Of a DNA stretch of 64,000 nt, positions 53,020 through 61,468 are shown one piece after another. The stretch is taken from NCBI RefSeq assembly GCF_900455735.1, contig NZ_UAUI01000022.1, positions 248,001 to 312,000 of the forward strand, written 5' to 3'. The notes beneath the pieces were generated by a model that was not told where the DNA came from, searched no databases, and was given only the letters and a program-made list of their open reading frames with translations. This DNA is from Rhodococcus wratislaviensis. GTDB lineage: Bacteria > Actinomycetota > Actinomycetes > Mycobacteriales > Mycobacteriaceae. Numbering within the stretch: the first letter of the stretch is position 1; every line of letters starts with the position of its first letter. Position numbers and translations under genes: made by a program.

Positions 53020-56000
53020 ATGGTCGTCCGTCGCGGGAAGCCGATCGTCGCCCTCGCCGTCGCCGTGGTCGCGTCCATGGCGTTGATGCTGACGGCGTGC
53101 ACGTCCGACGAGCCGACCACTGCGGGCGGTGGCAACGCCGGCCCCGACGGCACCCCGGTCGCCTTCAAGGAACCGGTGAGGCTGTCGAGCGAGAACGGGG
53201 TGCTCGAGGTTCGGCTGTCGGCCCATCAGGGCACGGTCGACCTCGACACCGTCTCGGAACCGGTGTCCAACTTCCTGGTCTTCGGATACGAGGTTCTGCA
53301 GGGCACGAGTTCGAACGGCTCGACCACGGGCGACGACCTCTACCCGGCACCGACGTTGCGCGTCGATCCGGGTGAGCGCCTGATCATCCACTACGACAAC
53401 GATCTCCGGAATCTGACGATCGAGGACTTCTACGACCCCGCGTTCACGCCGGCGGGCGGGGAGGTCCCCATCTATCCCCCGGCACTCGAATCGGCGCCGC
53501 TGAACCTGCACACCCATGGTCTGCACGTGAGCCCGGACGGCAACGCCGACAACGTGCTGCTCGACATCCCCGCCGGAATGGGCAACGTCTACGACTACGC
53601 GGTGCCGAAGGACATGCCGAACGGCCTGTACTGGTACCACAGCCACCGTCACACGATGACCGCGCAGCAGACGTACGCGGGGCTCGCGGGACTGCTCGAG
53701 ATCGGCAGGCCCGACGGCAACCTTCCTCTGGTGACGCAGAACGACGTTCCCATCCGCGACATGGCGCTGCAGTACAACTTCGTCTTCGACCGTAAAGGCA
53801 ACGGCCACCAGCTGAACGACCCCAACTGGCCACAGTTCGTGAGCACACTGAAGCCGCCGGAGGGGACCGAGCTCGCCGACGGAACGTACGAGCCGAGTCT
53901 CGCACCCGTGAATTTCTCGGAGACCACGGAGGGCGCCCAGTACGTCACCAACTGGTATTCCGGGCCGCTGTCGCCGGCGAATCATCGCGGGCAGAACCAG
54001 TTCGTGCCGGGCAATCTCCAGAGTTTCAGCAGTGATTCGACGAATGTCCCCGCCGACCCGTCGCTGCCGGACAACGAACGCGACGTGCAGTACACGGTCA
54101 ACGGGCAGTTTCAGCCGGAGCTGAAACTGAAGCCGGGCCAGACGGAGATCTGGTCGCTGGCGAACATCAGCGACTTCGCCTACATGCCGCTCAGACTCAC
54201 CGAGACCGCGACGGGCAACCACCCGAAGTTCTCCGTCGTCGGCCAGGACGGCAATCCCTTCACCCAGGTGCAGCTGCCCGTCGGTGGTGACGGCACCCGG
54301 CTCGTCATCCCGCCGGGGTCGCGGTACGCGATCGCCGTGACGATGCCGGACACCGGCGATCTGGTGCTCGACATGCCTCCACTGGACGGGGCGAAACCCG
54401 TCACCAACCCCGGCGTTCTCTACACCGGCAACGGCACCGACAACCCGCCGGCCGAACTGGGCACGGTGACGGTCGACCCGTCGGTCATCAGCTACGCCGA
54501 CGGCTTCTTCACCTTCCCCACCCAGACCCTCCTGCACGTCACACCCGACAGCGGGGAAGGGCAGACCACGCCGTTCGAGCCCGGCCAGAACCTCGACGCG
54601 TACACGTCTTTCGTGGACACGTCGGTGATGACACCGGACGTGAAGCGCACCCTCACGGTCTCGGGCGGGTTCGGCAACGAGAAGGCCAGCAACAGCGACC
54701 CCAAGGCCTTCACGTACGAGTTCGACGACAACACGTTCCCGAACATCCCGCTGATCCAGCCGCGCCTCAACTCGGTCGAGGAATGGTTGATCACAAACCT
54801 CAACAACGACGAGCATCCGATGCACATCCACGTCAACGACTTCCAGGTGATGGAGATCGTCGACCCGATCGCCGGTACCCGGACCGGGGTGCAGCCGTGG
54901 GGCGAGGACAACGTCAACGTGCCGGCGCCCGTCACCGACGCGAACGAGAACCCGCTCGTGCCCGCATCGGTGACGCTGCGCACGAAATTCACGGAGTACA
55001 CAGGCACTTTCGTGATCCACTGCCATCGCCTCAACCACGAGGACAACGGTCTGATGGCCACCGTCAACGTCATTCCCGAGGTGTCGACGTACGCGGTGGC
55101 GGTGCCAGGTTCGGCGGGCACTCCCGCGACCGTGCAGGTCCACGACGGCAACGGCGACAAGGTGATCGCCGCGGTCACACCGTTCCCGGCCTTCGAGGGC
55201 ACCCCGACGGTGGCGATGGCCGACGTCAACGGCGACATGATCCTCGACCTCGTCGCCGGGACCGGTGCGGGCGTGGCGCCGGAGGTCGTCGCCTACGACG
55301 GCAACGATGTGGGCTCCGGCCCGTTCACCGCAGAGCTGACCCGGTTCGCCCCGTTCGACGACGGCTTCCGCGGAGGCGTCAACGTCGCGGGTGTGGACAT
55401 CGACGGAAACGCGCTGGCCGACAACATCATCGCCGGCACGGGCCCCGGCACCGAATCGCAGGTGAAGGTGTTCTCGTCCACCCTGCCCACCGAGAAGGGC
55501 GTGGCACCCGAGGTCTTTTCGAGCTTCACCCCCTACCCCGGATCGCAGTCCGGGGTCACCGTCGCCACCGGCTTGGTCGACGCCGGCTCGGGCCGGGCAA
55601 GTATCGTCACCGCCCCCGGCCCAGGAGAAGCGCCTCGCGTGAAGACGTTCCGCTACGACCTGTTCGAGCCGACCGCCGCCGCCGAAGCCGACGGCACCGC
55701 GGACGAGCACGCCGGCCACACCGGCGGACCGCGGATGACGTCGGAGTTCCTGGCGTTCGACGAGAGCTACGTTGACGGTGTCTCACTCTCGACGGGGTGG
55801 GTGGCCGGCGCCGAAGGCGGAGCGAAGAGCATCGTCACCGGCATGCTGGGCGGCGACGGCACTGTTCGCGTGTGGTCGAGTGGTTCACGCCTCGACGGTG
55901 AACCGGGCATGTATCTCGAGAGTCCGAATCACCACTCCGGCGACGTCGTCTTCACTGAGATCGCGTCGTTCGCACCGTTCGCCGGCGGCACTCCGGGGAC

Positions 56001-56199
56001 GGGCGTCCAGGTGGCCACCACCAGCACCACCAGCGGCGCCGACCTGCTCGTCAGCGGCTCCGGGCCCGGCGGCACCGAGGTGCGCAAGTTCGGACTGGGC
56101 CGCGCCGAACCCCAATCCACCACGCTGGTGCCGCTGCCGTCGGGCGCCCTCCCCGCGCTCCCCGCAGCGCAAGGGTCCGTGCCACTCGGTGGCCGATAG
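53020..56199 (+). CDS. Multicopper oxidase lipoprotein fused to FG-GAP-like repeat domain
   Basis: The 1059-residue protein has a lipoprotein signal (SMALMLTACTSD) and two cupredoxin regions that hold the copper ligands: LNLHTHGLH, GLYWYHSHRH, EHPMHIHVNDF and VIHCHRLNHEDNGLM. The last carries the type-1 Cys, His and Met. The C-terminal 370 residues or so contain repeats like VAMADVNGDMILDLVAGTG and VNVAGVDIDGNALADNIIAG, a calcium-type FG-GAP/VCBS propeller pattern. A His-containing patch (DEHAGHTGG) lies between repeats. It likely oxidises metals or phenolics at the cell surface. ATG 53020 is taken; GTG 53002 is possible. Confidence 0.88.
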   Translation: MVVRRGKPIVALAVAVVASMALMLTACTSDEPTTAGGGNAGPDGTPVAFKEPVRLSSENGVLEVRLSAHQGTVDLDTVSEPVSNFLVFGYEVLQGTSSNGSTTGDDLYPAPTLRVDPGERLIIHYDNDLRNLTIEDFYDPAFTPAGGEVPIYPPALESAPLNLHTHGLHVSPDGNADNVLLDIPAGMGNVYDYAVPKDMPNGLYWYHSHRHTMTAQQTYAGLAGLLEIGRPDGNLPLVTQNDVPIRDMALQYNFVFDRKGNGHQLNDPNWPQFVSTLKPPEGTELADGTYEPSLAPVNFSETTEGAQYVTNWYSGPLSPANHRGQNQFVPGNLQSFSSDSTNVPADPSLPDNERDVQYTVNGQFQPELKLKPGQTEIWSLANISDFAYMPLRLTETATGNHPKFSVVGQDGNPFTQVQLPVGGDGTRLVIPPGSRYAIAVTMPDTGDLVLDMPPLDGAKPVTNPGVLYTGNGTDNPPAELGTVTVDPSVISYADGFFTFPTQTLLHVTPDSGEGQTTPFEPGQNLDAYTSFVDTSVMTPDVKRTLTVSGGFGNEKASNSDPKAFTYEFDDNTFPNIPLIQPRLNSVEEWLITNLNNDEHPMHIHVNDFQVMEIVDPIAGTRTGVQPWGEDNVNVPAPVTDANENPLVPASVTLRTKFTEYTGTFVIHCHRLNHEDNGLMATVNVIPEVSTYAVAVPGSAGTPATVQVHDGNGDKVIAAVTPFPAFEGTPTVAMADVNGDMILDLVAGTGAGVAPEVVAYDGNDVGSGPFTAELTRFAPFDDGFRGGVNVAGVDIDGNALADNIIAGTGPGTESQVKVFSSTLPTEKGVAPEVFSSFTPYPGSQSGVTVATGLVDAGSGRASIVTAPGPGEAPRVKTFRYDLFEPTAAAEADGTADEHAGHTGGPRMTSEFLAFDESYVDGVSLSTGWVAGAEGGAKSIVTGMLGGDGTVRVWSSGSRLDGEPGMYLESPNHHSGDVVFTEIASFAPFAGGTPGTGVQVATTSTTSGADLLVSGSGPGGTEVRKFGLGRAEPQSTTLVPLPSGALPALPAAQGSVPLGGR

Positions 56200-56220
56200 T
56201 CGGCCGGCAGATGCAGTGGG

Positions 56221-56688
56221 TCAGCCGACCCGCTTCTCGGCGGCGTCGGCGATGTCGTCGAGATCGCGCCGGATCGCCTTGGTGGTCGCCTTCAACGCGA
56301 AGGAGCCGAACACTTTCATCATGAACTTCGAAAATGCACCGAGCCCAGTTGCTTCCGCTGAGAAGTGAAAGGTCAGGGTGGTGCCGTCACCAGCAGGCTC
56401 CAGGGTGAACACCGTCGTGTAGTCCGCGCCGTGGGACGACGCCTTCACCACGGTGCGCTTCTCCGGGTCGATCTCCGTTACCCACATTTCCTCGGTCGAC
56501 GACTTGCCGAACAGCACCCGGGTCTCACGCCACCGCGTACCGACCTCGTACTTCGTCGAATCCAGCCTCTCGAGCTTCTCCACACCGCTCAGAACCGATT
56601 CCGCATTGTCCAGATCGGTGATGACCGCCCAGACCGCGCCGACGGGCGCATCGATCGTTCGGCTCACGCGGATCTCCGAAGCTGACAT
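56221..56688 (-). CDS. SRPBCC family protein
   Basis: The 155-residue protein has the helix-grip pattern: IRVSRTIDAPVGAVWAVITD, GTRWRETRVLFGKSS, FTLEPAGDGTTLTFHFSAE and a C-terminal helix ending LDDIADAAEKRVG. It is the last gene of the molybdenum hydroxylase cluster, 21 bp after the monooxygenase-domain gene. CoxG-type SRPBCC proteins accompany molybdenum hydroxylases elsewhere, so it may help anchor or mature the enzyme; binding of a hydrophobic ligand is equally possible. Confidence 0.78.
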   Translation of the reverse strand: MSASEIRVSRTIDAPVGAVWAVITDLDNAESVLSGVEKLERLDSTKYEVGTRWRETRVLFGKSSTEEMWVTEIDPEKRTVVKASSHGADYTTVFTLEPAGDGTTLTFHFSAEATGLGAFSKFMMKVFGSFALKATTKAIRRDLDDIADAAEKRVG

Positions 56689-56709
56689 GAGGCACCCATT
56701 TCTTTCTTC

Positions 56710-57693
56710 TCAGGGCAGGGTCCAGAACTGGCGGGTCACCAGGTAGAAGACGATGACCCAGAACACCATAACCCCGGCGACGATCGCGATCCCTCGACGG
56801 TTCGTTCTCGCTACCGGAACGTCCAGGGGCGGTCGCAGCCAACGCCCCAGCACACGGTTGACGTAGTACGGCATCGTCACGAAGCTCATGATGAAGCTGG
56901 ACAGCAGGTTTCCGACGAGCAGACCGAGCCACAGTGGCATCTTCAGCGGCGACAGCGCGAGGGTGAGAATCACGACGGTGGGATAGAGACCGACCCACAC
57001 CGCGATCGACGTCTTGGTTTCGGACGGCGGCGGCGCCTCGTTGCCGTTCTCGTCGAACGCGAACCAACTCCCGAAGGAGTTGTCGATGGTGCGCAGTTCG
57101 AAGTCGTGGAACTTCTCCCCCTCGGCGAGGAGTTCCTGACGCTTCGTCGACGTGAGCCACCTGTCGAGGTCGGCCGCGTTGTCGTAGCGGTACAGCGCGG
57201 TCCATTCGTCCTGGACGCCCTCGATGGGGCGGAAGAGTTCGCTCCCGCGGAAGCCGTCGAACTTGCTCTCTTCCACTCGCAGTCGATCCTGCCACGCAAG
57301 GAAGTCGTCGACGTGCTCCGGACCGACACGGTGCGTCACGACGACCGTCACCAGCGGATCCGACTCACGCGTCCCCCCGCTGATGACCTGCTGGGTGGCA
57401 GGACCGTCGAAGTACTGCTGCCCCTGGTCCAGGCGGCCCTGCCGGGTGGCGCTGTTGATCCAGGCCTGCACGTGGGCGACGGAATCGAAGCGGTACACCA
57501 CGACCCAGTCGGGTTGCACGGCGGTGGGCGCCGAGATCTCGGCGCCCAGGAAACCCGGGTAGTGGGACGCGGCGGTGTTCATGTCCTGCTGCCAGGCCTC
57601 GAAGGCCTCCTCGGATCCGGCGCGCACCTTCTGGCCGATGATGACCGTCGCGGCGTTGCCGGTGGATTTCTCAGTGGGCTTTTCGGTGTCCAT
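56710..57693 (-). CDS. Double ABM-domain protein with C-terminal membrane helices
   Basis: The 327-residue protein has two antibiotic-biosynthesis-monooxygenase-like ferredoxin folds in tandem (VIIGQKVRAGSEEAFEAWQQ and VTVVVTHRVGPEHVDDFLAWQ), then two to three membrane helices (WVGLYPTVVILTLALSPL and the C-terminal pair). ABM domains act as cofactor-free oxygenases or heme-binding modules; the tandem membrane-bound form is found in actinobacteria and proteobacteria. GAGGAGAGGGCG precedes ATG 57693. It lies 17 bp after the hydroxylase gene. Confidence 0.82.
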   Translation of the reverse strand: MDTEKPTEKSTGNAATVIIGQKVRAGSEEAFEAWQQDMNTAASHYPGFLGAEISAPTAVQPDWVVVYRFDSVAHVQAWINSATRQGRLDQGQQYFDGPATQQVISGGTRESDPLVTVVVTHRVGPEHVDDFLAWQDRLRVEESKFDGFRGSELFRPIEGVQDEWTALYRYDNAADLDRWLTSTKRQELLAEGEKFHDFELRTIDNSFGSWFAFDENGNEAPPPSETKTSIAVWVGLYPTVVILTLALSPLKMPLWLGLLVGNLLSSFIMSFVTMPYYVNRVLGRWLRPPLDVPVARTNRRGIAIVAGVMVFWVIVFYLVTRQFWTLP

Positions 57694-57710
57694 CGCCCTC
57701 TCCTCACGGC

Positions 57711-60428
57711 TCAGGTCGTCGGAACCGATCGGTTCTCGCCGATTCGGTGGTAGATCCGCTCGGGGGTGAGCGGCAACGCGCGGAAACGCACACCGGTCGC
57801 GTCTTCCAGCGCGTTGGCCAGGGCAGGTGCCACCGGGTTGATGCAGCACTCCGCCATTCCCTTCGCACGCATCGGTCCGACGGAGTCCGCCGAATCGACC
57901 AGCAGCACTTCGGTGCGGGGAATGTCGGCGTAGGTGGGGATGCGGTAGTTGCGCAGGTTGGGGTTGATCATCACGCCGTTGTCGTCGACGCGGAAGTTCT
58001 CGGTCAACGCGAATCCGATGCCCTGGGCGACGCCGCCCTCGATCTGGCCGCGGACCTGCACCGGGTTGATGATGACCCCGGCGTCCGTGGCATGGACGCT
58101 GTAGAGGATGCGGATCTCGCCCGTCACCCGGTGGACGGCGATGCGGAAACCGTGGGTGTTGGAGACGACGCTGCGCGGCGACCCGTACGCCTTGCGCGCC
58201 TCGGTGAACCGGATGCCGCGGCGGCGGGCGGCGTCGAGGAGTTCGGTCAGCGGCACATGCGTGCCGTCGCAGAGCACCCCGTCGTCGTCCATCGCGCAGG
58301 ACGCCACGTCGACCCCGGTGTGCGCCGCGGCGAACGCCAGGATGCGGTCGCGCAGGGCCTCCGACGCCCGCGACACGGCGTTGCCTGCGACGAAGAGGCC
58401 CGCGCTCGCGAACGCCCCCGTGTCGAAACCCGTCCGGTCGGTGTCGGACTGCACGAGACGCACCCGCGACGGCGTGGTACCGAGATGGGTGGCCGCGATC
58501 TGCACGTGCGCGGTCGACGTCCCCTCACCGAATTCGACGGTACCGACGGCGAGTTCGTACACGCCGTCGTCGCCGAGCGTCGCCCACGCCTCCGAGATGT
58601 GTTCGGTCGGGGGCGCCGTCTCGTGGAGCGAACTCGCGGTGCCCACGCCGACGAGCCAGTCGTCGCCCAGCACCTGCCCGTTCCCGGTCCGTCTCAGTGC
58701 GGCGTCGACGAGATCGATGCACTGCCCGAGCCCGTCCTCCTCGAACACGACGTCGTCGGGACCGTCCTCGATTGCCACGAGTGAGTCCCCGGGGCGGACG
58801 ATATTGCGGCGCCGCAACTCGAGCGGGTCGATGTCGAGTGCGACCGCCAGCTCGTGCATGGCGGATTCGACCGCGAAGGCGGGCTGGGTCATGCCGTACC
58901 CGCGCAGCGCTCCGCTGGGCACGCTGTTCGTGTAGACGGAGTACGCATCGAACTTCTTGTTCAGACACCGGTAGGCCGAGATGGCGGCTCCGGCGGCGAA
59001 CAATGTTTCGCCCCCGTGGTTGCCGTACGCGCCCGTGTTCGACACGTTGCGCACCTGGAACGCCGTGAGTGTGCCGTCGGCCCGGGCGCCGAGCGTGATG
59101 GTCAGCTTCATCGGGTGACGCGGCGACGCCGTCGTGAATTCCTCTTCCCGGGTGAACTCGAAGCAGACGGGCCGGCCCGTGTCGAGGGTGGCGAGCGCGA
59201 CCAGATCCTCCGAGATCACCTCCTGCTTGCCGCCGAAACCTCCGCCGACGCGCATGCAGAACACGCGCAGCTGGTCGGGACGCAGGTCGAACAGGTGGGC
59301 CAGCTTGACCTTGGCGATCGACGGCGACTGCGAACTCGTGCGCACGTGCAGCCGGCCATCCTCCATCCAGGCGATCGACCCGTGCGTCTCGAGATGCGCG
59401 TGCTGCACGCGCGGGGTGAAGTAGGTGCCCTCGTGGATCACGTCGGCCTCGGCGAACCCCGCCTCGACGTCGCCGACCTCCCCGTGGAGTTCGAGCAGGA
59501 TGTTGTGCACGGGATCGCGGACGAACGGGTCGTCCGAACCGTGCAGCTGTGGTGCGCCGTCGGCCATCGCCTCCTCAGGGTCGAACACCGCAGGCAACAC
59601 GTCGTATTCGACGACCACCGCGCGACAGCCCTCCTCCGCGGCGCCGACCGTGTCCGCCAGCACCGCGACCACCCGCTGGCCGGCGAAGCGGACCCTGTCG
59701 TCGAGGATGTACGTGTCATCCGGGTCGACGAGGTGATCGGTGTGAATCGCGGTCGTGAACCGCTTCCGGGGCACGTCCTCCCACGTGTACACGCGGTGCA
59801 CGCCGGGGACGGCGAGCGCCGCCGTCTTGTCGATCGAGACGATGCGGGCGTGGGCGTGCGGGGAATGCAGCACCTTGAGGTGCAGCATGCCCTCGATCTC
59901 GGTGTCCATCGTGAACTGGGCGCGGCCGGTGACCACATCGGTGGCCGCGGGCGCCCCGACGCTGGTGCCGACCGCGCGACCCGGTTCGGCGACCTCCACC
60001 GCGGCGACACCGTTCACGGCATCCTCGATGGCCCGATAGCCGGTGCAGCGGCAGAGATTGCCTTTCAGCGCGCGCGGCAGGTCCTCTTTCTGCGCGTCCG
60101 TGAACGTCGCCGAGGTCATGATCATGCCCGCGGTGCAGAAGCCGCACTGGAACCCGGGGGCGTCCCGGAACTGCCGCTGCAGCGGATGCAGGTCGTCCGG
60201 CGAACCGAGGCCCTCGATCGTCGTCACCTCCCGCCCCTCGGCGCGGAATGCGGGCGTGATGCAACTGTGCACGGGATCGCCGTCGAGCCACACCGTGCAG
60301 GCCCCGCAATCACCTGCGTCGCAACCCTTCTTGACGCCGTGATGACCGAGCGAGCGCACGAACGTGCGCAGGCACTGGCCGGGATTCGGCTCCGCGTCGA
60401 ACGCCCTGCCGTTCACGGTGTACGTCAT
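57711..60428 (-). CDS. Molybdenum hydroxylase, fused 2Fe-2S and Mo-cofactor subunits
   Basis: The 905-residue protein fuses the small iron-sulfur subunit (residues 1-165: GCDAGDCGACTVWLDGDPVH, QCGFCTAGMIM, GNLCRCTGY for two 2Fe-2S clusters) to the large molybdopterin subunit of the xanthine dehydrogenase family (VGGGFGGKQ, SGALRGYGMTQPAFAVE, and KGMAECCINP with the catalytic Glu). Substrate classes include purines, aldehydes, nicotinate and aromatics, and none can be chosen from sequence. It overlaps the FAD-subunit gene by 4 bp. Usual enzymes have three separate chains or one. Confidence 0.92.
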   Translation of the reverse strand: MTYTVNGRAFDAEPNPGQCLRTFVRSLGHHGVKKGCDAGDCGACTVWLDGDPVHSCITPAFRAEGREVTTIEGLGSPDDLHPLQRQFRDAPGFQCGFCTAGMIMTSATFTDAQKEDLPRALKGNLCRCTGYRAIEDAVNGVAAVEVAEPGRAVGTSVGAPAATDVVTGRAQFTMDTEIEGMLHLKVLHSPHAHARIVSIDKTAALAVPGVHRVYTWEDVPRKRFTTAIHTDHLVDPDDTYILDDRVRFAGQRVVAVLADTVGAAEEGCRAVVVEYDVLPAVFDPEEAMADGAPQLHGSDDPFVRDPVHNILLELHGEVGDVEAGFAEADVIHEGTYFTPRVQHAHLETHGSIAWMEDGRLHVRTSSQSPSIAKVKLAHLFDLRPDQLRVFCMRVGGGFGGKQEVISEDLVALATLDTGRPVCFEFTREEEFTTASPRHPMKLTITLGARADGTLTAFQVRNVSNTGAYGNHGGETLFAAGAAISAYRCLNKKFDAYSVYTNSVPSGALRGYGMTQPAFAVESAMHELAVALDIDPLELRRRNIVRPGDSLVAIEDGPDDVVFEEDGLGQCIDLVDAALRRTGNGQVLGDDWLVGVGTASSLHETAPPTEHISEAWATLGDDGVYELAVGTVEFGEGTSTAHVQIAATHLGTTPSRVRLVQSDTDRTGFDTGAFASAGLFVAGNAVSRASEALRDRILAFAAAHTGVDVASCAMDDDGVLCDGTHVPLTELLDAARRRGIRFTEARKAYGSPRSVVSNTHGFRIAVHRVTGEIRILYSVHATDAGVIINPVQVRGQIEGGVAQGIGFALTENFRVDDNGVMINPNLRNYRIPTYADIPRTEVLLVDSADSVGPMRAKGMAECCINPVAPALANALEDATGVRFRALPLTPERIYHRIGENRSVPTT

Positions 60429-61252
60429 CGCCGGTCTCCTGCCACGAGCTCGGTCCGGATCTCCTCGGCGAAATGCTTCGCCAGGTGGCGACGGTGGTCG
60501 GGGCTGCCGTTGGGGTCGTCGAACCACACGTCCTCGGGCAGCGCGTCGATGCGCTGCTGCAGCGCCTCGGCGGCGGGTACGGCGTCGAACGCGAAACGGA
60601 TCGGACGCGTCGTGCCCGCCGTGATCGTGAGCAGCAGGTCGTCGCCGTCGGGCGACCGGGTGCCGATCATGAACAGGGTGGACCGGCCCAGGTGCGTCAG
60701 CGTGAAGCGGCGGTGCGCGTGACGCTTGCGCAGGGCGCGGACGGGGATGTCGATGCGCCGCAGGATCTCACCCGGCGTGAGCACGTTCTCGTGGTCGCCC
60801 GTCACGAAGTCGGCGGCGTCGACGATGCGCTCGGACCCGTCGGCCGCCCACAGCGTGTACGTCGCCTCCAGCGCGACGGTCATCGTGATCATCGGGCCTG
60901 CGGGCAACGACATGCAGATGTTGCCGCCCACCGTCGCCGAATTCCAGACCTTGAACGATGCCAGGAACGCCTCGCAACTCGTTGCGAACAACGAGGCGGC
61001 GCTCCAGTCGTCCGGTGGCGCAAGCGCATACAACTCACGGACGGTGCACGTCGCTCCGATCTCGAGGCCGGCATCGCTCGGCACCAGGGTGTCCCAGCCG
61101 AGCGCCGTGAGATCGACGAGACGGCGCAGGTCGGGCTGCTGATCGGAGAACAGCCACGTTCCGCCTGCCAGCCAGGCGTCACCTTCCCGCCACTGCGCAC
61201 CCGGCCGGTCGGGTGGGCGCCGAACGACATCGGTGATGGTGTTGAGGTCCAT
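60425..61252 (-). CDS. Molybdenum hydroxylase FAD-binding subunit
   Basis: The 275-residue protein has the FAD-binding signatures of the medium subunit: LAGGTWLFSDQQPDL and SATVGGNICMSLPAGPMI, then FVTGDHENVLTPGEILRRID. It passes electrons from the 2Fe-2S centres to the acceptor. ATG 61252 (MDLNTI) follows a GGAG; the frame is open 18 codons further upstream without a better site. First gene of a four-gene minus-strand operon ending at 56221. Confidence 0.9.
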   Translation of the reverse strand: MDLNTITDVVRRPPDRPGAQWREGDAWLAGGTWLFSDQQPDLRRLVDLTALGWDTLVPSDAGLEIGATCTVRELYALAPPDDWSAASLFATSCEAFLASFKVWNSATVGGNICMSLPAGPMITMTVALEATYTLWAADGSERIVDAADFVTGDHENVLTPGEILRRIDIPVRALRKRHAHRRFTLTHLGRSTLFMIGTRSPDGDDLLLTITAGTTRPIRFAFDAVPAAEALQQRIDALPEDVWFDDPNGSPDHRRHLAKHFAEEIRTELVAGDRR

Positions 61253-61468
61253 ATGACTGCTCCACTCGGGAAATGTGTCGTCGTTCTCGTACCCGGCCTG
61301 CGTCAACCCATCTGACTTTAGACACCGCGACGGCGGTCTCGGTGTCGATTGCCGGGTTCCACCCGGTCGCTGTTCGCCGTGTTCCGGCCGTGCAGGCGAC
61401 CGTGTGGGCGACCGTCACCCGCCGTAGCAGACATCTGCTGCCCCGGCCCGACCGCTACTCTCAGGGCC

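Noticed and set aside
61321-61346. 7-bp inverted repeat GACACCG/CGGTGTC between the hydroxylase and accD3 genes
   Set aside because: Short arms in GC-rich DNA with no matching promoter boxes; too weak to call an operator.
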